From: Microtetraspora sp. NBRC 16547
Lineage (GTDB): Bacteria; Actinomycetota; Actinomycetes; Streptosporangiales; Streptosporangiaceae
Assembly: GCF_030268965.1 (NCBI RefSeq)
Contig: NZ_BSSE01000041.1
Span: 1-44,198 of the forward strand
Length of the DNA: 44,198 bases
Direction: 5' to 3'
Below the pieces are notes generated by a model. It did not search any database, had not been told where the DNA came from, and was given only the letters and a program-made list of their open reading frames with translations. A program made the translations under genes and the position numbers. How positions within the stretch are numbered: the stretch's first letter is position 1; every line of letters starts with the position of its first letter. Below, piece after piece: positions 23,219 through 31,331 of this stretch.

Positions 23219-24226
23219 GTGAGCAGCGCTGTCGTTTTCGGTACTGGCTCGTGGGGAACCACGTTCGCGATGATCCTCGCGGAGGCGGGCACCCGGACGA
23301 CGCTGTGGGGGAGACGGGCCTCGGTCGTCGACGCGATCAACGAGAGGCATGAGAACCCGGAGTACCTCCCCGGGCTGCGGCTGCCGGAGAGCCTGCGCGC
23401 CACCACCGATCCGGCGGAGGCGATGGAGGGGGCGGACTTCGTGGTCCTCGCCGTCCCGGCCCAGACGCTCCGCGACAACCTCGCCGCATGGAAGCAGTAC
23501 CTCCCGCCGGACGCCGTGCTGGTCAGCCTCATGAAAGGAGTCGAGCGGGGCACCTGCAAGCGGATGAGCGAGGTCATCTGCGAGGTCGCGGGCGTGCCCC
23601 CTGAGCGGGTGGCGGTGGTCTCGGGTCCGAACCTCGTCCCCGAGCTCGCCCAGCGGCAGCCCGCCGCCGCGGTGGTGGCCTGCTCGGACGAGGAGGTCGC
23701 GCGGCGGCTCCAGGAGGCCTGCCACCTGCCGTGGTTTCGCACCTACACCAACCCGGACGTCGTCGGTGTCGAGCTCGGCGGTGCGGTGAAGAACGTGATC
23801 GCGCTCGCGGTCGGCGTCGCCGCCGGCATGGGGCTGGGAGACAACGTGACCGCGATGCTCATGACCCGCGGCCTCGCCGAGATCGCCCGACTCGGCGCGG
23901 CGCTCGGCGCCGACCAGCACACGTTCGCCGGTCTCGCCGGGATGGGCGATCTGGTGGCGACCTGCAGCTCCCCGTTGTCCAGGAACCGCACCTTCGGTGA
24001 GAATCTGGGACGCGGGATGACCCTGGCCGAGGTCGTCGCCGTGACGAAGCAGACCGCCGAGGGAGTCAAATCGTGCGAGTCGGTTCTCGAGCTGGCAAGG
24101 AAACACGACGTGGAGATGCCGATCACCGAAGTCGTGGTCGGTGTGGTGCACGACGGGATGGCCCCGGGCGAGGCGGCGATGCTCCTGATGTCGCGAACCC
24201 CGAAGCCGGAGCGTTACGGCGTGTAG
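23219..24226 (+). CDS. gpsA: Glycerol-3-phosphate dehydrogenase [NAD(P)+]
   Basis: Makes sn-glycerol-3-phosphate for phospholipids. 335 residues: AVVFGTGSWGTTFAMILAEAG (Rossmann NAD site at the very start), GVERGTCKRMSEV, SGPNLVPELA, and the catalytic Lys in GGAVKNVIALAVGVAAG, then GLAGMGDLVATCSS and NRTFG. GTG at 23219 is chosen because the family begins just before the Rossmann strand; the longer frame is not family-like. GAGGAG lies 13 bases upstream, a little far. It ends at TAG, after which the same frame stays open for a further 81 sense codons encoding a lyase remnant. Confidence 0.95.
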   Translation: MSSAVVFGTGSWGTTFAMILAEAGTRTTLWGRRASVVDAINERHENPEYLPGLRLPESLRATTDPAEAMEGADFVVLAVPAQTLRDNLAAWKQYLPPDAVLVSLMKGVERGTCKRMSEVICEVAGVPPERVAVVSGPNLVPELAQRQPAAAVVACSDEEVARRLQEACHLPWFRTYTNPDVVGVELGGAVKNVIALAVGVAAGMGLGDNVTAMLMTRGLAEIARLGAALGADQHTFAGLAGMGDLVATCSSPLSRNRTFGENLGRGMTLAEVVAVTKQTAEGVKSCESVLELARKHDVEMPITEVVVGVVHDGMAPGEAAMLLMSRTPKPERYGV

Positions 24227-24472
24227 GCCCATGAGGCGCGGGCGCAGGCCGACGCCCTGCGGCTCACGCGGATCGCGTCCTCTCTCGGCGGGACCCACAC
24301 CACGGCCGTGCATCTCGCCTCGACGCGACGCACGGCCGCGCGCCCCGACGAGGCGCCTTCCGGCGTGGACGCGGGAGCCGTACGGTTCTCGATCGGGCTG
24401 GAGGACGCGGAGGGCCTGATCATGGACGTGACCCGGGCGCTCGACGCCGTACGCGCGGCCACGCGGGCCTGA
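24227..24472 (+). pseudogene. Remnant of a cystathionine gamma-lyase/synthase-type PLP enzyme, C-terminal end only
   Basis: In the gpsA frame, right after its TAG, 81 codons are open to a TGA at 24472. The translation ADALRLTRIASSLGGTHTTA, then DAGAVRFSIGLEDAEGLIMD and VTRALDAVRAATRA, matches the last 80 residues of Cys/Met-metabolism PLP enzymes (SLGG..., the R-FSIGLEDA-DL motif with the substrate-carboxylate Arg). The first roughly 300 residues, with the PLP lysine, are missing. There is no good start codon or ribosome site. It looks like the residue of a gene deleted between gpsA and ddl. It could still be translated as a read-through tail of GpsA. Confidence 0.75.
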
Positions 24473-24512
24473 CGAGCGGGTTCCCCGTCCGGAAGCGGTA
24501 CATTCGAGCATC

Positions 24513-25631
24513 ATGAACGAGCAGCGCGAGGTGCCTTCCCGGCCGATTCGAGTCGCCGTCGTTTTCGGCGGTCGCAATTCCGAGCACGCGGTGTCGCTGA
24601 TGGGCGCGGGCAGCGTGCTCAGCGCGATCGACCGGTCGAGGTACGAGGTCATCCCGGTCGGCATCGCTCCGGACGGGCGCTGGGTTCTGGTGTCCGACGG
24701 GCAGCGTTACGCCATCGAGGACGGCGAGCTGCCGGTCGTGACCGAGTCCGGCACGGCCCTCGCCCTGCCGTCCGACTCCGGGGCGCTCGTCGCGCTCGAC
24801 CCCGGGCAGATCCCGCGCTCCCTCGGCGAGGTGGACGTGGTCTTCCCGATGCTGCACGGGCCGTTCGGCGAGGACGGCACCATCCAGGGCCTCCTGGAGA
24901 TGGCCGGGGTGCGCTATGTCGGCTCGGGTGTTCTGGCGAGCGCGGTCGGCATGGACAAGGCGTACATGAAGCTCGTGCTCAAGGCGGCGGGGCTTCCGGT
25001 CGGGCCGTTCGTCGTCGTCCGCGACCGGGACTGGCGCACCGACCGCGCGCGGGTGCTCAAGGAGGTCGAGGAGCTCGGCTGGCCGGTGTTCGTCAAGCCG
25101 GCCCGCGCCGGGTCGTCGCAGGGCATCTCCAAGGCGCACGACCTCGACTCCCTGGAGGCCGCGGTCGAGCTCGCCCGCGAGCACGACCCCAAGGTGCTGG
25201 TCGAGGCCGCGATCGTCGGCAGGGAGGTCGAGTGCGCGGTGCTGGAGTCCCTTGGCGACGCGCCCCCGGAGGCGAGCGTCCCCGGCGAGGTGTTGGTCCG
25301 GGGCGAGCGCGAGTTCTTCGACTTCGAGGCGAAGTACTACCCCGACCAGATGGCGCTCGCCGCGCCCGCCGACATCCCCGCGGAGACCGCCGAAGCGGTG
25401 CGTTCGATGGCCGTGCAGGCGTTCGAGGCGCTGTCCTGCGAGGGGCTGTCCCGGGTCGACTTCTTCTACACGCCCTCGGGTGAGCTCATCCTCAACGAGA
25501 TCAACACGATGCCGGGCTTCACATCGCTCTCGGTCGCGCCGCAGCTCTGGGCCGCGACCGGCCTGTCGTACGCCGAGCTCGTGGAGCGGTTGATCCAGCT
25601 CGCACTCGACCGTCCCGCGGGGCTGCGCTGA
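24513..25631 (+). CDS. ddl: D-alanine--D-alanine ligase
   Basis: Joins two D-Ala for peptidoglycan precursors in the cytosol. The 372-residue ATP-grasp enzyme shows VVFGGRNSEHAVSLMGAGSV at the start, FPMLHGPFGEDGTIQGLLE, GMDKAYMKLVLKAAGLPVGP, FVKPARAGSSQGISKA, and NEINTMPGFTS with the Mg-binding Glu/Asn. TACATT lies 8 bases before the ATG with no Shine-Dalgarno, suggesting a leaderless mRNA. The Ser/Tyr type residues are those of the D-Ala-D-Ala rather than D-Lac class as far as can be judged by eye. Confidence 0.96.
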   Translation: MNEQREVPSRPIRVAVVFGGRNSEHAVSLMGAGSVLSAIDRSRYEVIPVGIAPDGRWVLVSDGQRYAIEDGELPVVTESGTALALPSDSGALVALDPGQIPRSLGEVDVVFPMLHGPFGEDGTIQGLLEMAGVRYVGSGVLASAVGMDKAYMKLVLKAAGLPVGPFVVVRDRDWRTDRARVLKEVEELGWPVFVKPARAGSSQGISKAHDLDSLEAAVELAREHDPKVLVEAAIVGREVECAVLESLGDAPPEASVPGEVLVRGEREFFDFEAKYYPDQMALAAPADIPAETAEAVRSMAVQAFEALSCEGLSRVDFFYTPSGELILNEINTMPGFTSLSVAPQLWAATGLSYAELVERLIQLALDRPAGLR

Positions 25632-25640
25632 GCCTTCTCG

Positions 25641-26099
25641 TCACTCGGGGATGGACGACTTGATCGGGCCGGCCAGATCCACCAGCACGTCTCCGGAGAT
25701 GTGCTTTCCGGAGACCGTCACCTCGACGTACGCCTCCCGGTTGATCGCGGTGAACAGCGTGGGGAGCTTGGGATCCTCGTACCAGGTGACGCCGTTGAGG
25801 TCGGTCGCCTGGTCCGTGGCGGCCATCGAGGCGGGCCGGTCCACTCCACAGCGGAGGGCGATCTCGCCCGCCCCCCACACCGCCACGTACGGCGAGCGTG
25901 GCTCGCTCTCCACCCGCTCGGCGCCGTCGAGCCGGGAGGGCAGAGCGGTGGCGAGCTTCTGGCACGCGGCCGCCGCGGCTCCGGCGGGCGTGGGCGGGTC
26001 CACCCGCACCGCGCCGGAGCATGCTGAAAGGGACAGTACGGCGAGCAACCCGGCCGTCAACGTGGCCGACGACCCGGCCGCGGGGATCAGTCTTCGCAT
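25641..26099 (-). CDS. DUF3515 putative lipoprotein
   Basis: 152 residues. A signal peptide with lipobox is clear: MRRLIPAAGSSATLTAGLLAVLSLSAC, the Cys being the lipidation site. The mature part matches the actinobacterial DUF3515 family (ACQKLATALPSRLDG, VAVWGAGEIALRCGV, GVTWYEDPK). The role is unknown; it is likely anchored on the outer face of the membrane. The start at 26099 is preferred because it gives a proper signal peptide; the ATG at 26132 would add 11 residues and overlap the next gene. Convergent with ddl, in the conserved ddl-DUF3515-thiL neighbourhood. Confidence 0.88.
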   Translation of the reverse strand: MRRLIPAAGSSATLTAGLLAVLSLSACSGAVRVDPPTPAGAAAAACQKLATALPSRLDGAERVESEPRSPYVAVWGAGEIALRCGVDRPASMAATDQATDLNGVTWYEDPKLPTLFTAINREAYVEVTVSGKHISGDVLVDLAGPIKSSIPE

Positions 26100-26110
26100 C
26101 TCTTCCCAGG

Positions 26111-26344
26111 TCAGATGTGCACGATCGGACATGTAAGAGTACGCGTGATGCCCTCCACAGCCTGAATCTGGGCGACCACCAGCTTGCCCAACTCGTCGAC
26201 GTTGCGGGCCTCGGCCCGCACGATGACGTCGTAGGGGCCGGTGACATCCTCCGCCTGAGTGACACCGGGGATCCCGGCGATCTGGTCGGCCACATTGGCC
26301 GCCTTGCCGACCTCGGTCTGGATAAGGATGTAGGCCTGCACCAT
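26111..26344 (-). CDS. Stand-alone Lrp/AsnC ligand-binding (RAM) domain protein
   Basis: 77 residues made only of the alpha-beta sandwich domain of Lrp/AsnC regulators: MVQAYILIQTEVGKAANVAD, then IPGVTQAEDVTGPYDVIVRAEA and VDELGKLVVAQIQAVEGITRT. No helix-turn-helix is present, so it cannot bind DNA by itself. Such small proteins form ring-like oligomers and bind amino acids or partner with full Lrp proteins. GGAGGG lies close before the ATG. It is divergent from thiL and followed by the DUF3515 gene on the same strand. Confidence 0.92.
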   Translation of the reverse strand: MVQAYILIQTEVGKAANVADQIAGIPGVTQAEDVTGPYDVIVRAEARNVDELGKLVVAQIQAVEGITRTLTCPIVHI

Positions 26345-26408
26345 AACGCCCTCCGGATAGAGATCAGTGCCGGAGCGTACCGTACCTCGAATGCACTAGG
26401 GGTGTGCC

Positions 26409-27356
26409 ATCACAGTCGGAGATCTTGGCGAATTCGGTGTAATTGGACGTATTGCTGGGCGATTGCCGCAAGGTGCGGCCATACTGCTCGGACCTGGAGA
26501 TGACGCCGCGGTCGTGAGCGCGCCGGACGGGCGGGTTGTCGTGAGTACGGATCTCCTAATCGAGGGTAGGCACTTCCGTCGCAATTGGTCCAGTGGCTAT
26601 GACATCGGGCGTAAAGCGGCAGCTCAGAATCTTTCTGATATTGCGGCTATGGGGGCTGAGCCAACCGCGATCTTCGTCGGTCTCGGTCTGCCCGCCGACG
26701 TCGGGACGGACTGGTTGGACGCCCTGACCGACGGCTTCCGCGACGAGTGCGCACTCGTCGGCGCCAGCGTGGCCGGCGGGGACATCTCCAGGGCCGACAC
26801 CGTGATGCTCGGCGTCACCGCCCTCGGCGACCTCGGCGGCCGGGCACCGGTGACCAGGGCGGGCGCCCGGCCCGGACACGTCGTCGCGATCGCGGGCCGT
26901 CTCGGTCACGCGGCGGCGGGGCTCGCGCTGCTGCAGGCCGGGCGAGCGGACAGCGGAGAGCTCGTGGACGCCCATCGCCGCCCGCGTCCGTTGTACGCGT
27001 GCGGTCCCGGCGCGGCCCGGCTCGGCGCCACGGCGATGCTCGACGTGAGTGACGGGCTCCTGCAGGATCTCGGCCACATCGCGGACGCGAGCGGTGCCGG
27101 GATCGAGCTGGATCCGGCCGCGTTCCCCGTCACCCCCGAGCTCGCCGAAGCCGGTCGCGACCTGGGAGCCGACCCGCTGGAGTGGATCCTCAAGGGAGGC
27201 GATGATCATGCCCTCGCCGCGACCTTCCCTTCCGGCGTACGGCTCCCTGACCCCTGGCTGGTGGTGGGCCGGGTCACCGAGGGCCAGGGCGTCCACGTCA
27301 TCGGCCGGGCCGACACCACGGGCGGTTGGGATCATTTCCGAGATTCCCGCGGATGA
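26409..27356 (+). CDS. thiL: Thiamine-monophosphate kinase, start codon non-standard
   Basis: Phosphorylates thiamine phosphate to thiamine diphosphate. Motifs: [11 protein letters not shown] (ATP and Mg site), [47 protein letters not shown] and [12 protein letters not shown]. The family N-terminus is encoded upstream of the first ordinary start: the frame reads [22 protein letters not shown] from 26409, but no ATG or GTG is in that frame; the only usual start is TTG at 26463, inside the conserved region. AGGGG lies 6-7 bases before ATC 26409. Either ATC initiates, or a one-base insertion after a GTG (AGGGGTG-T-GCCATC) has shifted the start. The first 80 codons are visibly AT-richer than the rest. 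Confidence 0.85.
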   Translation: MTVGDLGEFGVIGRIAGRLPQGAAILLGPGDDAAVVSAPDGRVVVSTDLLIEGRHFRRNWSSGYDIGRKAAAQNLSDIAAMGAEPTAIFVGLGLPADVGTDWLDALTDGFRDECALVGASVAGGDISRADTVMLGVTALGDLGGRAPVTRAGARPGHVVAIAGRLGHAAAGLALLQAGRADSGELVDAHRRPRPLYACGPGAARLGATAMLDVSDGLLQDLGHIADASGAGIELDPAAFPVTPELAEAGRDLGADPLEWILKGGDDHALAATFPSGVRLPDPWLVVGRVTEGQGVHVIGRADTTGGWDHFRDSRG

Positions 27357-27416
27357 GAGGAAATTCCCGGCTCACCGCCCGGCGAGGCCGGGGACATCGC
27401 CTGGTTTGATAGGGGC

Positions 27417-28217
27417 ATGACCTCCACTCCTCCACGCGTGCTCACCATCGCCGGTTCGGACTCCGGCGGCGGCGCCGGGATCCAGGCCGACCTCAAGACG
27501 ATGCTGGCCCTCGGTGTGCATGGCATGAGCGTCATCGCGGCCGTGACCGCGCAGAACTCGCTCGGCGTCCAGGGCTATTGGGAGCTGCCGGTGGAAGCGG
27601 TCCAGGCGCAGCTCGACTCCGTGCTCGGCGACATCGGGGTCCAGGCGGTCAAGACGGGCATGCTGGCCTCTCCGGCGCTGGTGGAGACGGTCGCCGGAGC
27701 GCTCGCGGGCGTGGCGGCCCCCGTCGTGGTCGATCCGGTGGGCGTCTCCAAGCACGGTGACTCGCTCCTCGCCCCCGAGGCGGTGGAGACTGTGAAGGAA
27801 CTGCTGCTGCCGGTGGCGACGGTGGTCACGCCGAACCTCTGGGAGGTAGAACAGCTCACCTCGGTCAAGGTCGAGGACGAGGACGACCTGCCACGCGCGG
27901 CGGAGGCCGTGCTCGCACTCGGGCCCACATGGGCGCTCATCAAGGGCGGCCACCTTCCCGGCGAGCCGGTGGACCTGCTGACCGACGGCGACCGGCAGTA
28001 CCGCTTCGCCGCCGAGCGCCACGACAATCGCCACACACACGGGACCGGATGCACGCTCGCCTCGGCCATCGCCTCCCGGCTGGCCCTCGGCGACGACCTG
28101 CCGGAGGCCGTACGGCAGGCGAAGGAGTACGTCACAGGGGCGATCGCGCACGGCTTCCCCCTCGGCCAGGGCATCGGCCCCGTCGACCACGCCTGGCGCT
28201 GGCGGACCGGCGGATGA
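27417..28217 (+). CDS. thiD: Hydroxymethylpyrimidine (phosphomethylpyrimidine) kinase
   Basis: Phosphorylates HMP and HMP-P in thiamine synthesis and salvage. 266 residues of the ribokinase fold: [57 protein letters not shown], and the anion-hole motif [15 protein letters not shown] near residue 205 with the catalytic Cys/Asp area. No TPP riboswitch is visible upstream. It follows thiL by 60 bases, so the two thiamine genes probably share a transcript, though TTTGAT 6 bases before the ATG could give it its own leaderless one. Confidence 0.95.
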   Translation: MTSTPPRVLTIAGSDSGGGAGIQADLKTMLALGVHGMSVIAAVTAQNSLGVQGYWELPVEAVQAQLDSVLGDIGVQAVKTGMLASPALVETVAGALAGVAAPVVVDPVGVSKHGDSLLAPEAVETVKELLLPVATVVTPNLWEVEQLTSVKVEDEDDLPRAAEAVLALGPTWALIKGGHLPGEPVDLLTDGDRQYRFAAERHDNRHTHGTGCTLASAIASRLALGDDLPEAVRQAKEYVTGAIAHGFPLGQGIGPVDHAWRWRTGG

Positions 28218-28268
28218 CGGCATTTGATCCCGCCAAGCCGAGCGGGCCCGGGCCGGGTTCTCGGCCGG

Positions 28269-28703
28269 TCAGATGTCGAGGATGGCGCTCTTGAGCTCGG
28301 GGTCGACGCGCAGGACGCCGCTGCGGTCGGTGGTGACCACGATGGCGTCGATCGGCGCGGTCTCCGACCTCCGGGCGCACAGCGCCACGTTGACGGCGAT
28401 GATGTCGTCGTGACCGCATGAGCCGATCTTCCTGCCGATCTCGGCGGCCCGGTGCGGAGTCAGCTCGTCGAACGTCACACCGGCGTCGCGGCCGCCGCCG
28501 GCCAGCTTGAGGAACGCCCCGAGCCATGCCTGGCGCGGTCCGCCCCGCCACACCTCCGCGACGACGGTCCGCGGGATGACGACCTGTGCCGTGCCCTCGG
28601 CCGCCCTGGCCAGGATCTCGAGGACGTCCTCGTTGCCCAGCTCCAGCTGGATCAGCGCTCCGGTGTCGAGCACGAACCGCGGCCGGTCGGAGAGTGAGCT
28701 CAC
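28269..28703 (-). CDS. PIN-domain ribonuclease toxin (VapC-like)
   Basis: 144 residues with the PIN fold: FVLDTGALIQLELGNEDV at the N-terminus carries the first acidic residue, VVAEVWRGG the second, and HDDIIAVNVALCA with VVTTDRSGVLRV the C-terminal acidic residues. Together these make the Mg site of VapC toxins, which usually cut tRNA or rRNA. The start GTG overlaps the stop of the upstream antitoxin gene by 4 bases (GTGA). Target unknown. Convergent with thiD. Confidence 0.88.
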   Translation of the reverse strand: MSSLSDRPRFVLDTGALIQLELGNEDVLEILARAAEGTAQVVIPRTVVAEVWRGGPRQAWLGAFLKLAGGGRDAGVTFDELTPHRAAEIGRKIGSCGHDDIIAVNVALCARRSETAPIDAIVVTTDRSGVLRVDPELKSAILDI

Positions 28704-29011
28704 GCGACGACCTCCTCAAGGGAGGCGCCGACGCCTTCCCTGACCCGGCGGAGGACGGCGACGGCGGTGTCGATCCTGGCCTTGACGTCGGGACCTGGCT
28801 CGCCGAACTCGGCCTTCAGATCCGCGACGAGCGCGGCGAGCTCGACTCGCTGCCGCACGCCCGACAGCGCTTCGGAGATCATTCCCGAGACGGAGTCGGC
28901 ATGGCCCTCCTCGACCTGCGACTGCATCCAGGCGTACAGGTCGTCGGGCAGGCTCACGCCGATCTTCCTGGTCGCGTCGTCGGCCGACCAGGCGGGGGTG
29001 TTGGATGTCAC
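28700..29011 (-). CDS. Antitoxin partner of the PIN toxin (ribbon-helix-helix-like)
   Basis: 103 residues. RKIGVSLPDDLYAWMQSQVE (near residues 15-34) is a typical ribbon-helix-helix start that would bind operator DNA as a dimer. The remainder (SVSGMISEALSGVRQRVEL, then a helical C-terminus) would wrap the toxin. GTG at 29011 is preceded 6 bases upstream by TATGGT, fitting a leaderless transcript and an operator over its own promoter. The frame runs further upstream but without family-like sequence. Confidence 0.82.
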   Translation of the reverse strand: MTSNTPAWSADDATRKIGVSLPDDLYAWMQSQVEEGHADSVSGMISEALSGVRQRVELAALVADLKAEFGEPGPDVKARIDTAVAVLRRVREGVGASLEEVVA

Positions 29012-29140
29012 GGAAACACCATATCGACGGCACTCTGAGTAATCGACCCGTAGATGTCGGCCGGGAGTGATTTCCTTCCACACGGAACAGGCGTCAGGAG
29101 AGGCCCGGGCGGACGACCGTATTCGCCCCGGCAACACGAA

Positions 29141-29167
29141 AGCCCGTCACCGAATCGGTGACGGGCT
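29141..29167 (-). terminator. Terminator of rpmB
   Basis: A perfect 12-bp stem (29141-29152 with 29156-29167), loop of 3, followed on the minus strand by TTTCGTGTT, just after the rpmB stop. Confidence 0.85.
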
Positions 29168-29182
29168 CCGGAAGAGCTGGGG

Positions 29183-29368
29183 TCAGCGGGTGACCTTACC
29201 TGCCTTGATGCAGGAAGTGCACACGTTCATCCGCTTCGGCGTCCCGTTGACCGTCGCCCGCACGGTCTGGATGTTCGGGTTCCAGCGGCGGCGGGTGCGG
29301 CGGTGCGAGTGGGAGACGTTGTTGCCGAAAGTCGGCTTCTTAGCGCAGACGTCGCAGACGGAAGCCAC
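29183..29368 (-). CDS. rpmB: Large-subunit ribosomal protein bL28, zinc-ribbon (C+) form
   Basis: 61 residues: [49 protein letters not shown]. The two CXXC pairs mark the zinc-binding C+ paralog, the one normally used under zinc sufficiency. The GTG at 29368 is preferred over ATG 29374 because AAGGAG is then 8 bases away and the protein begins with the usual (M)ASVCDVC. It is divergent from fakA. Confidence 0.95.
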   Translation of the reverse strand: MASVCDVCAKKPTFGNNVSHSHRRTRRRWNPNIQTVRATVNGTPKRMNVCTSCIKAGKVTR

Positions 29369-29585
29369 GGTCATCGCTCCTTAGATCAGTCGAATCGGCC
29401 CGGTCCGCCTAGAGCGGCTCATCCGAGCATGCCGGGGCAACCGGCTGGCCACACGAGGATATCCGATGTCGGCCGTTGCACGCCAAACGGGATCCCGGCG
29501 AACGGGGATAATCTCGTAGCGACCAACGGTAGCGCATGGGGACGGCGCCACGCGTGCGGGCCATGGGATCGAAGGGGCGACGTTC

Positions 29586-31163
29586 ATGCTTGAGGTGCTC
29601 GACCCGCCCGCCGTACGCCGCTGGTCGCGCCGGTGCGCGGACGCACTCGGCCGCGCCAGGGCGGAGATAGACGCCCTCAACGTGTTCCCCGTTCCCGATG
29701 GCGACACCGGCACCAACCTGCATCTCACCGTGCTCTCCGCGGCCGAGGCCGTGGACGGCCTGCCGGGTGACGCGGGGGGCGACAGAACGTGGCAGACGCT
29801 CGCCCACGGGGCGTTGCTCGGTGCCCGGGGGAACTCGGGGGTGATCGTCAGCCAGGCGATACGCGGCCTGGCCGAGGTGCTCGGGCGGGCGGAGGGGCGG
29901 GGCGCGGATCTGCGCCGGGCGCTGCTGCGCGCCGCCGAGATGGCCAGGGCCGCCGTGGTCCGGCCGGTCGAGGGGACCGTGCTCACCGTTCTCGCCGCCG
30001 TGGCGGAGGCCGTACGGCACGCGTCCGACGATCTCGGCGACGTGGCGCGGGTCGCCGCCGAGGAGGCGCGCGGCGCGCTGCGGCGGACCACCGAACAGCT
30101 CGACGTGCTGGCCAGGAACCACGTGGTCGACGCCGGCGGAGCGGGCCTCGTGATCATCCTGGAGACACTGGCCGAGGTGGTCGCCGAGGCGTTCAGCGAG
30201 CGGCACGAGGTCCCGGCCCCGGCCGGGCGGGTGCCGGTCGAGGAGGCACGGGCGAAGGCTCAGGGATCCGCGCCCGGATACGAGGTGATGTACCTCCTCG
30301 ACGCGCCGGAGGAGGCGATCGGCCGGCTCAGGGCCGCTCTCGACGCCCTTGGGGACTCCCTCGTGATCGTGGGAGGCGACGGGCTGTGGAACGTCCACGT
30401 CCACGCGGAGGACGCCGGCGCCGCGATCGAGGCGGCGCTCGCGGCCGGCCGCCCGCACCGCATCCGCGTGACATATCTCGGCGGCCGCATCCACGAGCCG
30501 GCTCCGGTGCGCGGGGTGGTCGCCGTCGCGGCCGGTGACGGCCTCGCCGAGCTCTTCCGCCAGGCCGGGGCCGTCGTCGTACGGCGTGAGCCCGGCGCGA
30601 ACCCGCTCCTCGCCGCCGTGCTTGCGGCGATCAGGGAGGCCGGGAGCGAGGTGGCGGTGCTGCCGAACGACAACGGCGCCCAGGCGGTGGCCGCCGCCGC
30701 GGCGGAGATCGCCCGCGAAGAGGGCCTCACGGTCAGCGTCCTGCCGACCAGGGCCTCGGTCCAGGGTCTCGCCGCGCTGGCCGTGCACGATCCACTGCGC
30801 CGCTTCGATGACGACGTGGTGGCCATGGCCGACGCGGCGGGCCACACCCGGCACGGGCACGTGTGGGTGGCCGACCGCGAGGCTGTGACCAGCGCGGGGC
30901 TGTGCCGCCCGGGCGACGTGCTCGGCGTCGTCGACGGGGACGTCGCCCTCATCGGCACGGCCGTCGCCGACGTGGCGGTCCAGGTGACAGAGCGCATGAT
31001 GTCGTCGAGCAGCGAGATGGTGACGCTGGTGACCGGCGCGGGCCCGTCCGCGACCCCGGCGGCAGCCGTACAGGACCATCTGGCGCGGGTTCGCCCGGAT
31101 GTCGAGGTGGTCGTCTATGAGGGGGGACAGGGTGGTTATCCGCTGCTCATCGGCGTCGAATGA
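29586..31163 (+). CDS. fakA: Fatty-acid kinase catalytic subunit (DAK2/YloV family)
   Basis: 525 residues. The N-terminal DhaL/DAK2 domain (about 1-200) has DALNVFPVPDGDTGTNLHLT with the Mg-binding Asp residues and HGALLGARGNSGVIVSQ and VVDAGGAGLVII. A middle domain and a C-terminal EDD-like domain follow, as in FakA/YloV, which phosphorylates fatty acids delivered by FakB lipid-binding proteins. No fakB is next to it. The position between rpmB and recG is conserved in many Gram-positives. Confidence 0.9.
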   Translation: MLEVLDPPAVRRWSRRCADALGRARAEIDALNVFPVPDGDTGTNLHLTVLSAAEAVDGLPGDAGGDRTWQTLAHGALLGARGNSGVIVSQAIRGLAEVLGRAEGRGADLRRALLRAAEMARAAVVRPVEGTVLTVLAAVAEAVRHASDDLGDVARVAAEEARGALRRTTEQLDVLARNHVVDAGGAGLVIILETLAEVVAEAFSERHEVPAPAGRVPVEEARAKAQGSAPGYEVMYLLDAPEEAIGRLRAALDALGDSLVIVGGDGLWNVHVHAEDAGAAIEAALAAGRPHRIRVTYLGGRIHEPAPVRGVVAVAAGDGLAELFRQAGAVVVRREPGANPLLAAVLAAIREAGSEVAVLPNDNGAQAVAAAAAEIAREEGLTVSVLPTRASVQGLAALAVHDPLRRFDDDVVAMADAAGHTRHGHVWVADREAVTSAGLCRPGDVLGVVDGDVALIGTAVADVAVQVTERMMSSSSEMVTLVTGAGPSATPAAAVQDHLARVRPDVEVVVYEGGQGGYPLLIGVE

Positions 31164-31220
31164 CCGGCCGCACCGCCGCGAGGTGATTTCTGTCGGTGAC
31201 CGGCGGTAGAACTTATTGCC

Positions 31221-31331
31221 ATGACCGCGCGTTTCCCGGTCGCCGCGCGCCGTTCCATGGGCGCGCGGGCCTCCGTGCCGCGTGCGGCCGCAGCGCGGGG
31301 CACGATCCCGTCACGTGAGGGGGGCGCATGA
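31221..31331 (+). CDS. Possible 36-residue ORF coupled to recG
   Basis: ATG 31221 opens a 36-codon frame of basic/Ala composition (MTARFPVAARRSMGARASVP...) that stops at TGA 31329-31331, overlapping the recG ATG as ATGA. TAGAAC lies 8 bases before the ATG. It may be a translated leader that couples recG initiation. There is no conserved motif, and in DNA this GC-rich open frames of this size are common. Confidence 0.3.
   Translation: MTARFPVAARRSMGARASVPRAAAARGTIPSREGGA

Noticed and set aside
27357-27416. TPP riboswitch before thiD
   Set aside because: The 60-base gap is too short and lacks the CUGAGA thi-box core.
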